Source of the DNA: an uncultured Opitutales bacterium
Lineage (GTDB): Bacteria; Verrucomicrobiota; Verrucomicrobiia; Opitutales; Intestinicryptomonadaceae
Assembly (NCBI GenBank): GCA_944389885.1
Contig: CALXNZ010000005.1
Location: 1-64,000, forward strand
Length of the DNA: 64,000 bases
Direction of reading: 5' to 3'
Under the pieces are notes generated by a model, which saw only the letters and a program-made list of their open reading frames with translations, made no database searches and was not told the DNA's origin. Shown in pieces: positions 16,622 through 25,322 of this stretch. The translations under genes and the position numbers were made by a program. Every line of letters begins with the position of its first letter. Position 1 is the first letter of the stretch.

Positions 16622-18979
16622 ATGAAACATCTTATATACAGGCTTTTTACAATATCCTTATGCGCGCTGTGCGCCGGAGCCCTGACGGTTTCGTGCACGG
16701 ATTCAAAAGAGAAAGAGCGCTTGGAGCGCGAGGCAAAGCTCGCCGCCCAACGCGAGGCCGACGCCCGCGCGGAAAAGCAGGCGGCCGAGATGGAGAAGCT
16801 TCGCAAAGCCGACGAGGAGGCTGCCAGAAAGGAACAAGCCGAACTTGACAAGGGGCCTATACAGGATAAGCATTTTTTGAGCGTCAATATGCCTACCGGT
16901 CCTGTGAATCGCGGAGATTTGATTGAAGCGTATGTGGATTTGGCGGTCCCGTTTGAGAATCCTTTCGACCGTTCGTCGATACATGTTGACGCGTACATAT
17001 CCGGAGATTCCAACGGGGTGAGCGTTGAAAAGAGCTTGTTCTTTATAGGGGGAGACTCCAAAAAATCGACTTGGAAGCTTATGTATTTGCCGCGGAAATC
17101 CGGCGACCTAAAATTTACATTCAGCATTCGTTCCGGAAACAACTCATACGTTTCCCTTGAATACCCGCAAGCCGTCGGAAAATCCAAAAATTCTCCCGTT
17201 TATAAATTCTCCAAAAAATCTCTCTGGGCTTTCGAGAATGGAAACGACGAATCAATGCGCGTCATAGCGGCGAATTTCCCCCTAAATATCGACATGGAAA
17301 AGAGCGAAAAACTTTTGCGCGCCGCGAAAAATTCCGGGGCAAATGCAATAGTATTGCGCCTTGAAGCTCCCATGTGGCTCATTGTGGCGGAAGATACCGC
17401 CAATCAAAAGGCCGGGCAGCCGAATATCGCCGCCTTTGAAAAAGTGGAAAATATTATGGACGAGGCAAAGAAGCTCGGCCTCTACACCATATTGAACTTC
17501 TCAAGCGGCAAATCCTTCGAGAAAAAAAATTACGCCTCGACATATTTTGCAAAGAGCGGAATCGCCCCGAAACAAAAGGATTTCTTCGAGTCGCAAGAGG
17601 CTAAATCCGCATATATAAACGTCCTAAACTATGCGGTGTCGCGCTTTGGGTCGCGCCCCGACCTGTTGGCGTGGTTCGTGTTCGACGGAATCGACGGAGT
17701 TGATATTGACAACTTGGATCTTCGCACATCCTGGCTCACTGAAATAAGCACTGCCGTGAAAGACGCCGACGCGGATATATCGCATCCGTCCATATTGTCG
17801 GCAAAAACTTCCAGCGAACTCGAATTCTTATGGGGCGGGGATATTTGCGATGTCTTGGCCTTCGATTTGACTGATAAGAGAGACTTCTCAAATGCGGTGG
17901 ACTCACATTCGGATTTCTTTACCAAGCGCTACCGCAAGCCCGTGGCGGTATCGAGCTTCGGGCTCCGCGATCTATTTAGGGAGGAGTCCAATATATTTAT
18001 AAGAAATACGCTTTGGGCGTCTCTGTTTACGCGTACCCCAATGCTGGCGGTTGCGGATTTGTCGGACGAATCAATGCGCAATTCCACATTGGAGGCAATC
18101 CGCGAAGTGTCTGAATTTCAGGGCAAGTTCATAAGCGGAATGAAGTCGCCAAAGGTTCTTCAGCTTCCGGACAAGGTCGTCCAGAAGGCCGCCAAAGCTT
18201 CGGAGGACTTTATATTTGTCCAGCCGGCATTTTCCGAGACATACCTCTCACGCGAATCCGCCAACGACTACGCAAGGCTCGATATAGACGCCACCGGCAC
18301 AGTTCTCAAAAACTCCATGCCTGAAATATTGCAAAAGGGCGCAATAGTCTATCTGAATATAGACGGCGTTCCCAACGATAAATGTTCATTCAATTTTGAG
18401 GTTCCGTTTTTGAGCAAAGACGGCGAAATCAAGTTTGAAGTTGTAGCCGAGGAGCGCGAGCCCAAAACTATAGTTTGCTCTTCAAAAGGGGCAAAAAAGG
18501 ACTTTGTGTTTAACGGGACAGAAATGGCCTTGGTAAATAAGACATTTTCTATTCCGCTCGAAAAAGGCGACAACAAATTCACAATACAGATAGAGGGCAC
18601 AGACAATGTAAAAGCATATGTCTGCAATTACAGAATAGACGGCATGGGGTCCTTTAAAGGTTTTGCGGGAGTCACCGTGCGCGGAATATCGGGGAGCGGC
18701 GATACAAAATACGCCTTGTGGTTTAAGCGCACAGGTATGGACGCATATAATTTCGGCAAGTATAAGCTTGCATCGAGAAACATTGGAAATTTAAAGGCTT
18801 TTGACTACCAACTGAAAGTGGGCAAGCCAAATGCCGCATACAAGGTGGTCTGGTGGAATACGCGCGCCGGAGCCGAATTGGTTTCTGGCACCATCAAAAG
18901 TTCCGCGGATTCCACTTTAAAATTGCGCGTGCCGCCTTTTAAGACCGACATCGCATGCTTCATAGAGGAAACCAAGTGA
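16622..18979 (+). CDS. large lipoprotein with coiled coil and TIM-barrel-like domain
   Basis: Unrecognised exported protein of 785 residues. A lipoprotein signal peptide ends at LTVSC (Cys25). Residues about 29-75 are an alternating Glu/Lys/Ala/Arg coiled coil, probably a stalk. A beta-sandwich follows (about 85-185), resembling the DUF5060-type domain that precedes glycosidase barrels. Residues about 200-510 have the alternating pattern of a TIM barrel (ANAIVLRLEAPMW, GLYTILNFSSGKS, LLAWFVFDGIDG). A beta-rich C-terminal part (about 540-785) contains LWFKRTGMDAYNFG. No classical catalytic acid pair could be assigned. It sits between ispH and gspG, 38 bp before the latter, and may serve glycan binding or the pseudopilin system. 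Confidence 0.75.
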   Translation: MKHLIYRLFTISLCALCAGALTVSCTDSKEKERLEREAKLAAQREADARAEKQAAEMEKLRKADEEAARKEQAELDKGPIQDKHFLSVNMPTGPVNRGDLIEAYVDLAVPFENPFDRSSIHVDAYISGDSNGVSVEKSLFFIGGDSKKSTWKLMYLPRKSGDLKFTFSIRSGNNSYVSLEYPQAVGKSKNSPVYKFSKKSLWAFENGNDESMRVIAANFPLNIDMEKSEKLLRAAKNSGANAIVLRLEAPMWLIVAEDTANQKAGQPNIAAFEKVENIMDEAKKLGLYTILNFSSGKSFEKKNYASTYFAKSGIAPKQKDFFESQEAKSAYINVLNYAVSRFGSRPDLLAWFVFDGIDGVDIDNLDLRTSWLTEISTAVKDADADISHPSILSAKTSSELEFLWGGDICDVLAFDLTDKRDFSNAVDSHSDFFTKRYRKPVAVSSFGLRDLFREESNIFIRNTLWASLFTRTPMLAVADLSDESMRNSTLEAIREVSEFQGKFISGMKSPKVLQLPDKVVQKAAKASEDFIFVQPAFSETYLSRESANDYARLDIDATGTVLKNSMPEILQKGAIVYLNIDGVPNDKCSFNFEVPFLSKDGEIKFEVVAEEREPKTIVCSSKGAKKDFVFNGTEMALVNKTFSIPLEKGDNKFTIQIEGTDNVKAYVCNYRIDGMGSFKGFAGVTVRGISGSGDTKYALWFKRTGMDAYNFGKYKLASRNIGNLKAFDYQLKVGKPNAAYKVVWWNTRAGAELVSGTIKSSADSTLKLRVPPFKTDIACFIEETK

Positions 18980-19017
18980 AACTCGCGCGCTTTTTGCGCG
19001 TTTAAGGACTTAAAGAC

Positions 19018-19455
19018 ATGAGAAAGCAACAGTCAGGTAAAAATCGCGCCGGAATGCGCGCCGCATTCACACTAATAGAAGTTCTGCTTGCAATAGCGAT
19101 GATTTCGCTGTTGGCTTTTATAGTCGTCACAAACGTTGATAAAACGCTGACGGGAGGGCAAACTTCCATTACAAAGTCCTTCGTCAACGGTTCTCTGTCC
19201 ACTCCAATGATGACGTTCAAGCTTGCAATGGGGCGCTATCCCACTACCGAGGAAGGCCTGAATGCGCTATTGCAGGCTCCCGACGGCACCGAAGACAGAT
19301 GGACAGGCCCTTATGTTCGCGATTTGCCGAAAGATCCATGGGGAAATCCCTATCAATATGCGTGTCCGGCTACAAAGAGCAAGGACGGCTACGATATCTG
19401 GTCCATGGGGCCTGACGGGAAGAGCGGCACTGACGACGATATCGGGAATTGGTAG
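19018..19455 (+). CDS. gspG: type II secretion major pseudopilin
   Basis: The 145-residue product has the class III prepilin leader followed by FTLIEVLLAIAMISLLAFIVV, and the GspG-specific region RYPTTEEGLNALLQAP...GPYVRDLPKDPWGNPYQY, ending in the calcium-binding segment SMGPDGKSGTDDDIGNW. It is the main subunit of the periplasmic pseudopilus. The residue before the cleavage-site Phe is Ala rather than the usual Gly (MRAA|FTLIE). First of a plus-strand run of five pseudopilin genes. Confidence 0.95.
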   Translation: MRKQQSGKNRAGMRAAFTLIEVLLAIAMISLLAFIVVTNVDKTLTGGQTSITKSFVNGSLSTPMMTFKLAMGRYPTTEEGLNALLQAPDGTEDRWTGPYVRDLPKDPWGNPYQYACPATKSKDGYDIWSMGPDGKSGTDDDIGNW

Positions 19456-19624
19456 CCGGAAAAATATTCTGTTCTGGCTGTTTGGCAATTCGGTGCGGTC
19501 GGCGAAAGAGCGCGCGGTTTTTCTCGACTCCTGCGGCATTTCGTCAGAGGGGAGCTGCGGAAAATCTTGAGGTGCAAACTCGCCGTCGTAGGAGAATATA
19601 TTGCGGAGGGGTAAAGGAGCTGTT

Positions 19625-20185
19625 ATGCGAAAATCTAAATCCGCATTTACGCTTGTGGAAGTTATCATGGCCGTGGCCCTGATTGCAATGGGAACGGCTC
19701 TTGTGATGACCTTTTTGTTGCCCGATGGGGACTCTTTAAAAAGGCGTCCGCCGGATAGGGTATTGATGTCGGCGATAAAGGCGGCAAGGCTCGACGCTCT
19801 TAAGAGCGGGCGAGATTTGTCTTTGTATTACAATAAGCTGGGATATTTTTCTGTGTGCGACACTGAAACCGCCGTTGAAAAATTTAAATTATGGCTTAAT
19901 CCCAAAAAGAAAGACTTGTTTGAAAAGGCGGAAAAGGAAGGTTCGCATTTGGACGATTCCGATTTTCCAAACGATGTCGAGATAGAGTTTTACCAGATTT
20001 ATCCGGAGGTGGTTAGTTCGAGCATACTATCGTTTTCGGAAGAGCCTTTGAAGTGCCTCAGATTCTCCGCGGATTCGTCTATGACCCACGCTAAGATAGT
20101 AGTGCGCGACGGCGGCGGGGAAATTTTTTATGAGACGGATATATTTACCGGAACACTTATAAAAAGGGATAAAATAGATGGCTGA
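19625..20185 (+). CDS. minor pseudopilin, GspH position
   Basis: Prepilin-type protein of 186 residues with leader MRKSKSA and helix FTLVEVIMAVALIAMGTALV. Beyond the helix it matches no specific family, but gene order (second after gspG) and length fit a GspH-like minor pseudopilin. As in GspG, the residue before Phe is Ala. ATG at 19625 is chosen because AGGAG precedes it by a good distance and it gives a normal short leader. The 169 bp separating it from gspG hold no gene. Its 3' end overlaps the next gene by 8 bp. Confidence 0.8.
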   Translation: MRKSKSAFTLVEVIMAVALIAMGTALVMTFLLPDGDSLKRRPPDRVLMSAIKAARLDALKSGRDLSLYYNKLGYFSVCDTETAVEKFKLWLNPKKKDLFEKAEKEGSHLDDSDFPNDVEIEFYQIYPEVVSSSILSFSEEPLKCLRFSADSSMTHAKIVVRDGGGEIFYETDIFTGTLIKRDKIDG

Positions 20186-20654
20186 AGCGGGACTCAAATT
20201 TTGCCGCGGCAAGAGTAGGGCCGGATTTTCTCTCGTGGAAAGCGTCTTGGCGCTTTTTCTTTTTTCGCTCGCGGCGTATGTGATAGGCACGGCGTGCTAT
20301 AATTGCGTGTATCCTTTGGATATAAAAGATAAAGACGCCGAAAGCGATGTTGTCATAGACTTGGCGGTCAAGGCGATTCTCAACGTGTCCGACTATGATT
20401 CGCTCGACGACGGCGTTGATGTTGATACGCCAGATGGAGACACCCTGAAGGCTTATGCCGAAGCGGAGCCGACCCAGATACTTGATTTGTTCAGGGTTGA
20501 GGTGACTGTGACGGGCAAGGGTGTCGATAAATCTGCAACGTTGTTTGTGTCGCGCAAAAATTGGTACCAGCACACGGGCGACAGGGACGATTTGAAACAG
20601 GATAGGCAAGACTATCTCGAGGACTTGCGCAGCAAAAGATATTTTAACAGGTGA
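20178..20654 (+). CDS. minor pseudopilin, GspI position
   Basis: A 158-residue protein with leader ending in SRAG and helix FSLVESVLALFLFSLAAYVI, then a short soluble part ending in a charged tail. GspI of T2SS has this size and place in the operon. Its leader has canonical Gly at -1. It overlaps the previous gene by 8 bp and the next by 4 bp (GTGA), so translation is coupled along the cluster. Confidence 0.8.
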   Translation: MAEAGLKFCRGKSRAGFSLVESVLALFLFSLAAYVIGTACYNCVYPLDIKDKDAESDVVIDLAVKAILNVSDYDSLDDGVDVDTPDGDTLKAYAEAEPTQILDLFRVEVTVTGKGVDKSATLFVSRKNWYQHTGDRDDLKQDRQDYLEDLRSKRYFNR

Positions 20655-21346
20655 GAAAATTCTTTACATACGGGCTTAACCGGAGTGTCCGCAGCGGATT
20701 TACGCTTGTGGAGGTGCTGCTATCGCTCTCGATTTCGGCGCTTATTATGTTCGGGTGTTGCGCGTTGATGTTTGACATGGTTTCTTTATCGGAACATTTC
20801 GAGCGGGATTGGAGTTTCCGATCGCATGTGGACGGCGTTGAGAAATTTTTGCGCTCCTCGTTTATTTCTTCTAAAATAGACGATATTTCCGCGCTTGGGA
20901 CAGTGAGCCAAAAGAATTCTGCCGGAACTATTTATTTGGCGAAAGATCCCGAAGACGGCACTATGGGGGAGGATTACTTGGCGTTTGGGGTTGACGGCGA
21001 CCATCCGTTTTATCCGTCGCCTACGGTGTTTTCTCCTGCGAAAGTTTGTTTTCTGGAGTGGAAGGACGGCGAGGGTCTTTTTATAGTTTGGAGATTTATC
21101 GTTTCGGAATCCCGCAATTCCGAGCCCGCCGTTTATAAGGAGATTGTCTCAAAGTGGGTGGAAAAAGTAGGATACCTTTACTACGACGAGACAAAGGGGT
21201 GGGAAGAAGAAGACGAGATACGCTCCGATTCCGCGTCGGATTCCAACGTAATGCCTTCTTTTTTGAAGCTATATTTTAGGCGGGGAGATGAAACTTATGA
21301 ACGCATAATCTCGCTTGAGGGATTTGCAGATACCAGCAATACTTGA
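20651..21346 (+). CDS. minor pseudopilin, GspJ position
   Basis: 231 residues. GTG start overlapping the preceding TGA. Leader ends in VRSG, helix FTLVEVLLSLSISALIMFG. Size and order match GspJ, which with GspI and GspK forms the pseudopilus tip. The soluble part is acidic. The stop overlaps the TTG candidate start of the next gene. Confidence 0.8.
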   Translation: MRKFFTYGLNRSVRSGFTLVEVLLSLSISALIMFGCCALMFDMVSLSEHFERDWSFRSHVDGVEKFLRSSFISSKIDDISALGTVSQKNSAGTIYLAKDPEDGTMGEDYLAFGVDGDHPFYPSPTVFSPAKVCFLEWKDGEGLFIVWRFIVSESRNSEPAVYKEIVSKWVEKVGYLYYDETKGWEEEDEIRSDSASDSNVMPSFLKLYFRRGDETYERIISLEGFADTSNT

Positions 21347-22635
21347 TACAAATGGAAACAATAAACGGCAAACGAAATACCGGGCGATTTAAATCGAGAG
21401 CCGGGGGGGCGATTTTATTTGTTTTCGGGATTATTTTTGCGGCGTCGGTGTTAGTTGTAGGGCTTTTGGAGTATGCGGCTACGGAACTTGTGCCGCGGGC
21501 GTCGTCGAGATTTTCTCAGTCGATGAGACTGGACGCGTATTCTGCGCTAAACGCAGCCGTAGCTGTTTTAGCGGAGTATGAGTCTATAGACGGAGGCCTG
21601 TTTTCCATAGAGCAAGGCTGGGAGTATCCGCTTGGAGACGGGAGAACTCGGCTTCTGGACGAATCGGATGTTAAGAATAAAGCCGATCCCGAAGAGTATA
21701 TGCCCCCGGCCGAGGGCGAAGCTCCCAAGCCTCCGAAACCGGAGATATTTCCGAGCGGGAATGAGGTGGTTGTCAAGATTACCGACGAATGTTCAAAGCT
21801 TCCGCTTGCGGCTCTCGATACTAATGCGCTCTGCGCAATTTTTGAGGAAATGGGAGTTGGATCTTCTAAAGCGCAGGCTATGGCCGACTGCCTCAAAGAT
21901 TGGACGGACGCCGACGATGCCACAAGTATAAACGGCGCCGAATACGACGACTACGATTCAATGGAGGCCTTTCCCCCGAATAGGCCCTTGCGTTCTCTCA
22001 GCGAATTGCGCTATGTGCAGGATTTCGACGAATTTTTCGATGATGACGGCAATCCCAACGAATTATTTAAACGTTTTGCCGGCATAGTGTCGATTGACAA
22101 TTCCGAGAAGGTCAACCTCAATTCGGCTTCCGAAGACGTTTTGCTGATGATGATGGAAATTGAGGGCAAAGATTACGACAGCTCTCTGTACGATGCCATA
22201 CACGGCCGGATAGGTTCTGTGAGCGACGGGATAACGTGGGTTAAAAACTCCACTGAAGTGACGAATAGGGGGGCGAGGGATATGCCTTCAAGATTCGTGC
22301 AGTACACTTCAAGCCTTTTAAAGATAGAGGTATTTGTATCGCGTGGCGTGGCCAAATATTATCTATGCGCATATTACGGCTCCCAGATGCAGGCTGTGAC
22401 AACATCGGAAAGCGGTTCAGCATCGAACAATGCGTCGTCTAAGGGAACTTCCAATTCAAAGGGCACGAGCAACGCGAAAGCCCTCAACAATAAATCAAAT
22501 TCCACGGATACGTCTAAGGTTGCCACTAATGCGCAATCGTCTTCAAACAAGAATAATGCCCGCTCTAAAAATTCCGGCAACAATAAGAATTCTTCATCTC
22601 GCAAGCTTCTCAAGATAATAGAGGGCGGGCGTTGA
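21343..22635 (+). CDS. minor pseudopilin GspK-like, with Ser/Asn/Lys-rich tail
   Basis: 430 residues. A short leader ends in SRAGG and is followed by AILFVFGIIFAASVLVVGL. The motif EKVNLNSASEDVL near residues 250-262 is the typical GspK helix-hairpin-helix signature (NxNxA). GspK caps the pseudopilus and carries a large domain, as here. The last 75 residues are a low-complexity Ser/Asn/Lys tail that normal GspK proteins lack. The start is either TTG at 21343 (overlapping the previous stop as TTGA) or ATG at 21352. The gene ends 41 bp before the convergent mgtE stop. Confidence 0.82.
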   Translation: MIQMETINGKRNTGRFKSRAGGAILFVFGIIFAASVLVVGLLEYAATELVPRASSRFSQSMRLDAYSALNAAVAVLAEYESIDGGLFSIEQGWEYPLGDGRTRLLDESDVKNKADPEEYMPPAEGEAPKPPKPEIFPSGNEVVVKITDECSKLPLAALDTNALCAIFEEMGVGSSKAQAMADCLKDWTDADDATSINGAEYDDYDSMEAFPPNRPLRSLSELRYVQDFDEFFDDDGNPNELFKRFAGIVSIDNSEKVNLNSASEDVLLMMMEIEGKDYDSSLYDAIHGRIGSVSDGITWVKNSTEVTNRGARDMPSRFVQYTSSLLKIEVFVSRGVAKYYLCAYYGSQMQAVTTSESGSASNNASSKGTSNSKGTSNAKALNNKSNSTDTSKVATNAQSSSNKNNARSKNSGNNKNSSSRKLLKIIEGGR

Positions 22636-22676
22636 TATTTTTTGTTCCCGGCCTGCAAGCGTGGCCTGCATCTCGG

Positions 22677-24062
22677 CTACAATAGGAAAATTGCGCCGAG
22701 TCCGAGAAATATAAAGAAGCCTCCGGAATCCGTAAATCCGGTAGTAAATATTGAGGAGCCCGATGCTGGGTCGAGATTAAAACGCTTTAACGTAAACGGT
22801 ATAAAGCTTCCCATGAATCCTCCGAGGGACATGTTTATGACCATTGCCACCCAAACAACTATGGCAAAATCGAGTCTCCCCGTAGTCACCAACGCTATTG
22901 CCGCCCCGAAAAATCCTATTACCACACCGTTGATTAGACCCTTTAGGGTCTCGCGCATGCATACGCGCCGCATATCGAATATTCCGACCTCGCCAAGGGC
23001 GAGGCTGCGGACAGTCACTGCAAGGGTTTGAGCGCCGGTATTGCCTCCTATGCCCGCGATAATAGGCATGAATACGGCAAGTATAGGAAGTATTGCGATG
23101 TCGCTGTCGAACATTCCCACGACTGCCGATGCTATGAATGCGGTTATAAGATTCACGAAGAGCCACGGCGTGCGTTGTTTTATGCTTGTTCCTATAGGGT
23201 CGAATATGCCTTCGTCGGCTCCGGCTCCGACAAGCTTGTGCATGTCTTCTGTGCTTTCGTCGCGCAGAATATCTATTACGTCGTCGTGGGTAATAATGCC
23301 GAGCAATTCGCCGTCGGCGGCCACAACCGGAAGCGTGTGGAAATTTGTGTCGGCCATTATTTGGGCGACGACTTCCTTGTCCATAGTCGGATCCAGTATT
23401 CCTATGAGATTGGTGCACATTATTTCCGACACCAATGCGCCTTTTGGGGCAAGCAGCAGGCCTCTCATTGAGACTACTCCTTCTAAAGCTCCGCTCCCGT
23501 CAACGACATAGAGGTAGTAAATGTTTTCAAACTCGTCGCGCATTTTGCGGACTTCGCTTATGGCCTCGTCAACGGTTATATCGCTGCGCAGGGTCGCCAC
23601 ATGGGGGTTCATTATGGCGCCAGCAGTATCTTCCGGGTATTCCAAAAGTTCGCGTATATCTTCTGTGCTTTCGGGCTGGGCTTGTTCCATGCCTTCAAGC
23701 AGCCTGTCCCTATCTTCTTTTTCGAGCTCGCGGACGATGTCGGCGGCGTCGTCGGGTTCCATCTCGTTCAAAACGGATACGGCCCTATGCTGGCGCATTT
23801 CAGAAACGAGTTCCGCGGATTGTTCGGAATCCATTTCAGAAACGATTTCCGATGCCCGTTCGGGATCAAACTTTCTGAGAATATCGCGCTGGGTATCCAC
23901 GTCTAAGCGCGAGAGGAAAACTGATAGAACGTGTGGACTGGTCTTGAAAAGAAGCTCGTTGTCGATTTTATCGAGCTCCCTTTCTTCGGCGAGAACTACA
24001 AGATCGTAAAGCGAGTAGCCGCGTTCCGTTCCGGTCTCCAATGCGTTCGTATCTTCCGTCAT
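22677..24062 (-). CDS. mgtE: magnesium transporter MgtE
   Basis: Inner-membrane Mg2+ channel. Order: an N-terminal superhelical MgtE_N domain (about 25-140, containing EMDSEQSAELVSEM and EMEPDDAADIV), a CBS pair (about 145-270, YPEDTAGAIMNP and ITHDDVIDILRDE), a plug helix, and five membrane helices (about 295-461) with the conserved GIGGNTGAQTLAV pore segment. Acidic residues between N and CBS domains sense intracellular Mg2+. 461 residues, full length. No Mg-responsive riboswitch was recognised in the 260 bp upstream. Confidence 0.96.
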   Translation of the reverse strand: MTEDTNALETGTERGYSLYDLVVLAEERELDKIDNELLFKTSPHVLSVFLSRLDVDTQRDILRKFDPERASEIVSEMDSEQSAELVSEMRQHRAVSVLNEMEPDDAADIVRELEKEDRDRLLEGMEQAQPESTEDIRELLEYPEDTAGAIMNPHVATLRSDITVDEAISEVRKMRDEFENIYYLYVVDGSGALEGVVSMRGLLLAPKGALVSEIMCTNLIGILDPTMDKEVVAQIMADTNFHTLPVVAADGELLGIITHDDVIDILRDESTEDMHKLVGAGADEGIFDPIGTSIKQRTPWLFVNLITAFIASAVVGMFDSDIAILPILAVFMPIIAGIGGNTGAQTLAVTVRSLALGEVGIFDMRRVCMRETLKGLINGVVIGFFGAAIALVTTGRLDFAIVVWVAMVINMSLGGFMGSFIPFTLKRFNLDPASGSSIFTTGFTDSGGFFIFLGLGAIFLL

Positions 24063-24323
24063 TTTTTATGTGGAATTTTCAGGTTAATGTATTCAGAAAT
24101 TGGTTATACAAAAGCGACTTTGCAAGAATAATTTGCCTTCTATTAAAAGCTCTTTAGGTTTCTTGATAGGCTTTTTGTAAAAAAAACTTGTAAAAATCCA
24201 TAAAAAATCTTTTCATACAGAAAACAGAAGATCTTTGACAGGTATTTGTTGCGTATCGTTGGTGCGGCGAATCCCTATTAAAGATAAAATGTTTGGCGTT
24301 TATAAATTTTTATCAAAAATATT

Positions 24324-25037
24324 ATGAAAAACAAAAAATACTCCAAGGGTTTTACTCTCGTTGAACTGTTGATTGTTATAGCAATCATAGGTGTGCTTGC
24401 TGGTTTGCTTTATCCGGCGCTTGCAGGCGCTATGACTGAGAGCAATAAGATGAAATCTATGAATAACGCCAAAAATATTTCTACGGCGTGGATGACTGCT
24501 GTGCGTTCGGGGCGTTCGCATATGGTTGTAGGCAGAGACATATATGCATGGGCCGCCGAACTTGCGGAAAAGAATAAGGATATGAACGACGCCGCATTCT
24601 GGATTCTCGATTTTGACCTTCAAGTTATGGAAAAACTCGCCGAAGGAGCTTCAATGCCTCTCACAGTGGCGAATCGCACAGGCAATAACATGAGGGTGAA
24701 TCCGGAGTTTAAAGCTTTCCCAATCAGTTGGGAGGTTGCCAATAAAGCCGATCCGAATGGGCCGTCTAATGCTCCTTTGGTGTGGACCAGAGGCTTAAAA
24801 CCTTCCGGTGAATGGGATAAGAATGACGGCGTCTTTAAAGATGAAGGCGGTCATATCGCATTCCAGGACGCCCACGTTGAATGGTATCCGTCTCTGCGCG
24901 ATGAAAATCGCGTTGGTCTATTGAGAAAATACGGTGAAACAGAACGTACTTTCAATATATCGCAAGCGATTCGCGGCGGCACTCAAAATATCTTGAAGTC
25001 GGACGTGGGGCTGTCCGACGAGTATGAAGACGAATAA
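24324..25037 (+). CDS. stand-alone prepilin-type protein of the H-X9-DG-like group
   Basis: 237 residues. Leader MKNKKYSKG, canonical Gly at -1, helix FTLVELLIVIAIIGVLAGLLYPAL. Near the C-terminus, GGHIAFQDAHVEWYPS matches the processing-associated H-X9-DG type motif with the DG replaced by DA. Such proteins are present in many copies in Verrucomicrobia, Lentisphaerae and Planctomycetes; their function is not settled. It is separate from the gspG-K cluster, with its own upstream region (a TTGACA occurs at 24235 but without a good -10) and its own terminator. Confidence 0.85.
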   Translation: MKNKKYSKGFTLVELLIVIAIIGVLAGLLYPALAGAMTESNKMKSMNNAKNISTAWMTAVRSGRSHMVVGRDIYAWAAELAEKNKDMNDAAFWILDFDLQVMEKLAEGASMPLTVANRTGNNMRVNPEFKAFPISWEVANKADPNGPSNAPLVWTRGLKPSGEWDKNDGVFKDEGGHIAFQDAHVEWYPSLRDENRVGLLRKYGETERTFNISQAIRGGTQNILKSDVGLSDEYEDE

Positions 25038-25063
25038 TCGTTTCGGATTATAGCTCTTTAACT

Positions 25064-25100
25064 GTGGGACCGGCAGGAATGCCAGTCCCATTGTTTTATT
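25064..25100 (+). terminator. hairpin terminator after the pseudopilin gene
   Basis: TGGGAC (25065-25070) pairs with GTCCCA (25085-25090); the stem continues with GGC/GCC after one mismatch. TTGTTTTATTAT follows. Confidence 0.6.
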
Positions 25101-25282
25101 ATATCGGTCTTTACAGTTGATTGATATTTTGTAGATTTTGGAAATATTTGCAGGCATTTTATTGTCCCTAATGGCGTACGCACATTGGCGAGTGTAATTT
25201 ACTCCCATATCTGGCATAAGTTTTATCGCTTACTAAATAGTGAAAAACTTTGGAAAAATGCTGAAAAATTGCAATTTGGTGA

Positions 25283-25313
25283 TTGACATCTGAGGGAATG
25301 GTTTTAGTAATAT
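25283..25313 (+). promoter_or_regulatory. candidate promoter of the first PEP-CTERM gene
   Basis: A consensus TTGACA (25283-25288) is followed after 16 bp by TAGTAATATT. The best -10 guess is TAATAT (25308-25313). The ATG follows at 25323, so the 5' leader would be only a few bases. The arrangement resembles those at 33738 and 49909. Confidence 0.5.
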
Positions 25314-25322
25314 TATGTTATC

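Noticed and set aside
24063-24323. Possible magnesium riboswitch upstream of mgtE
   Set aside because: I could not recognise the conserved core of an M-box or any strong nested stem in the leader.
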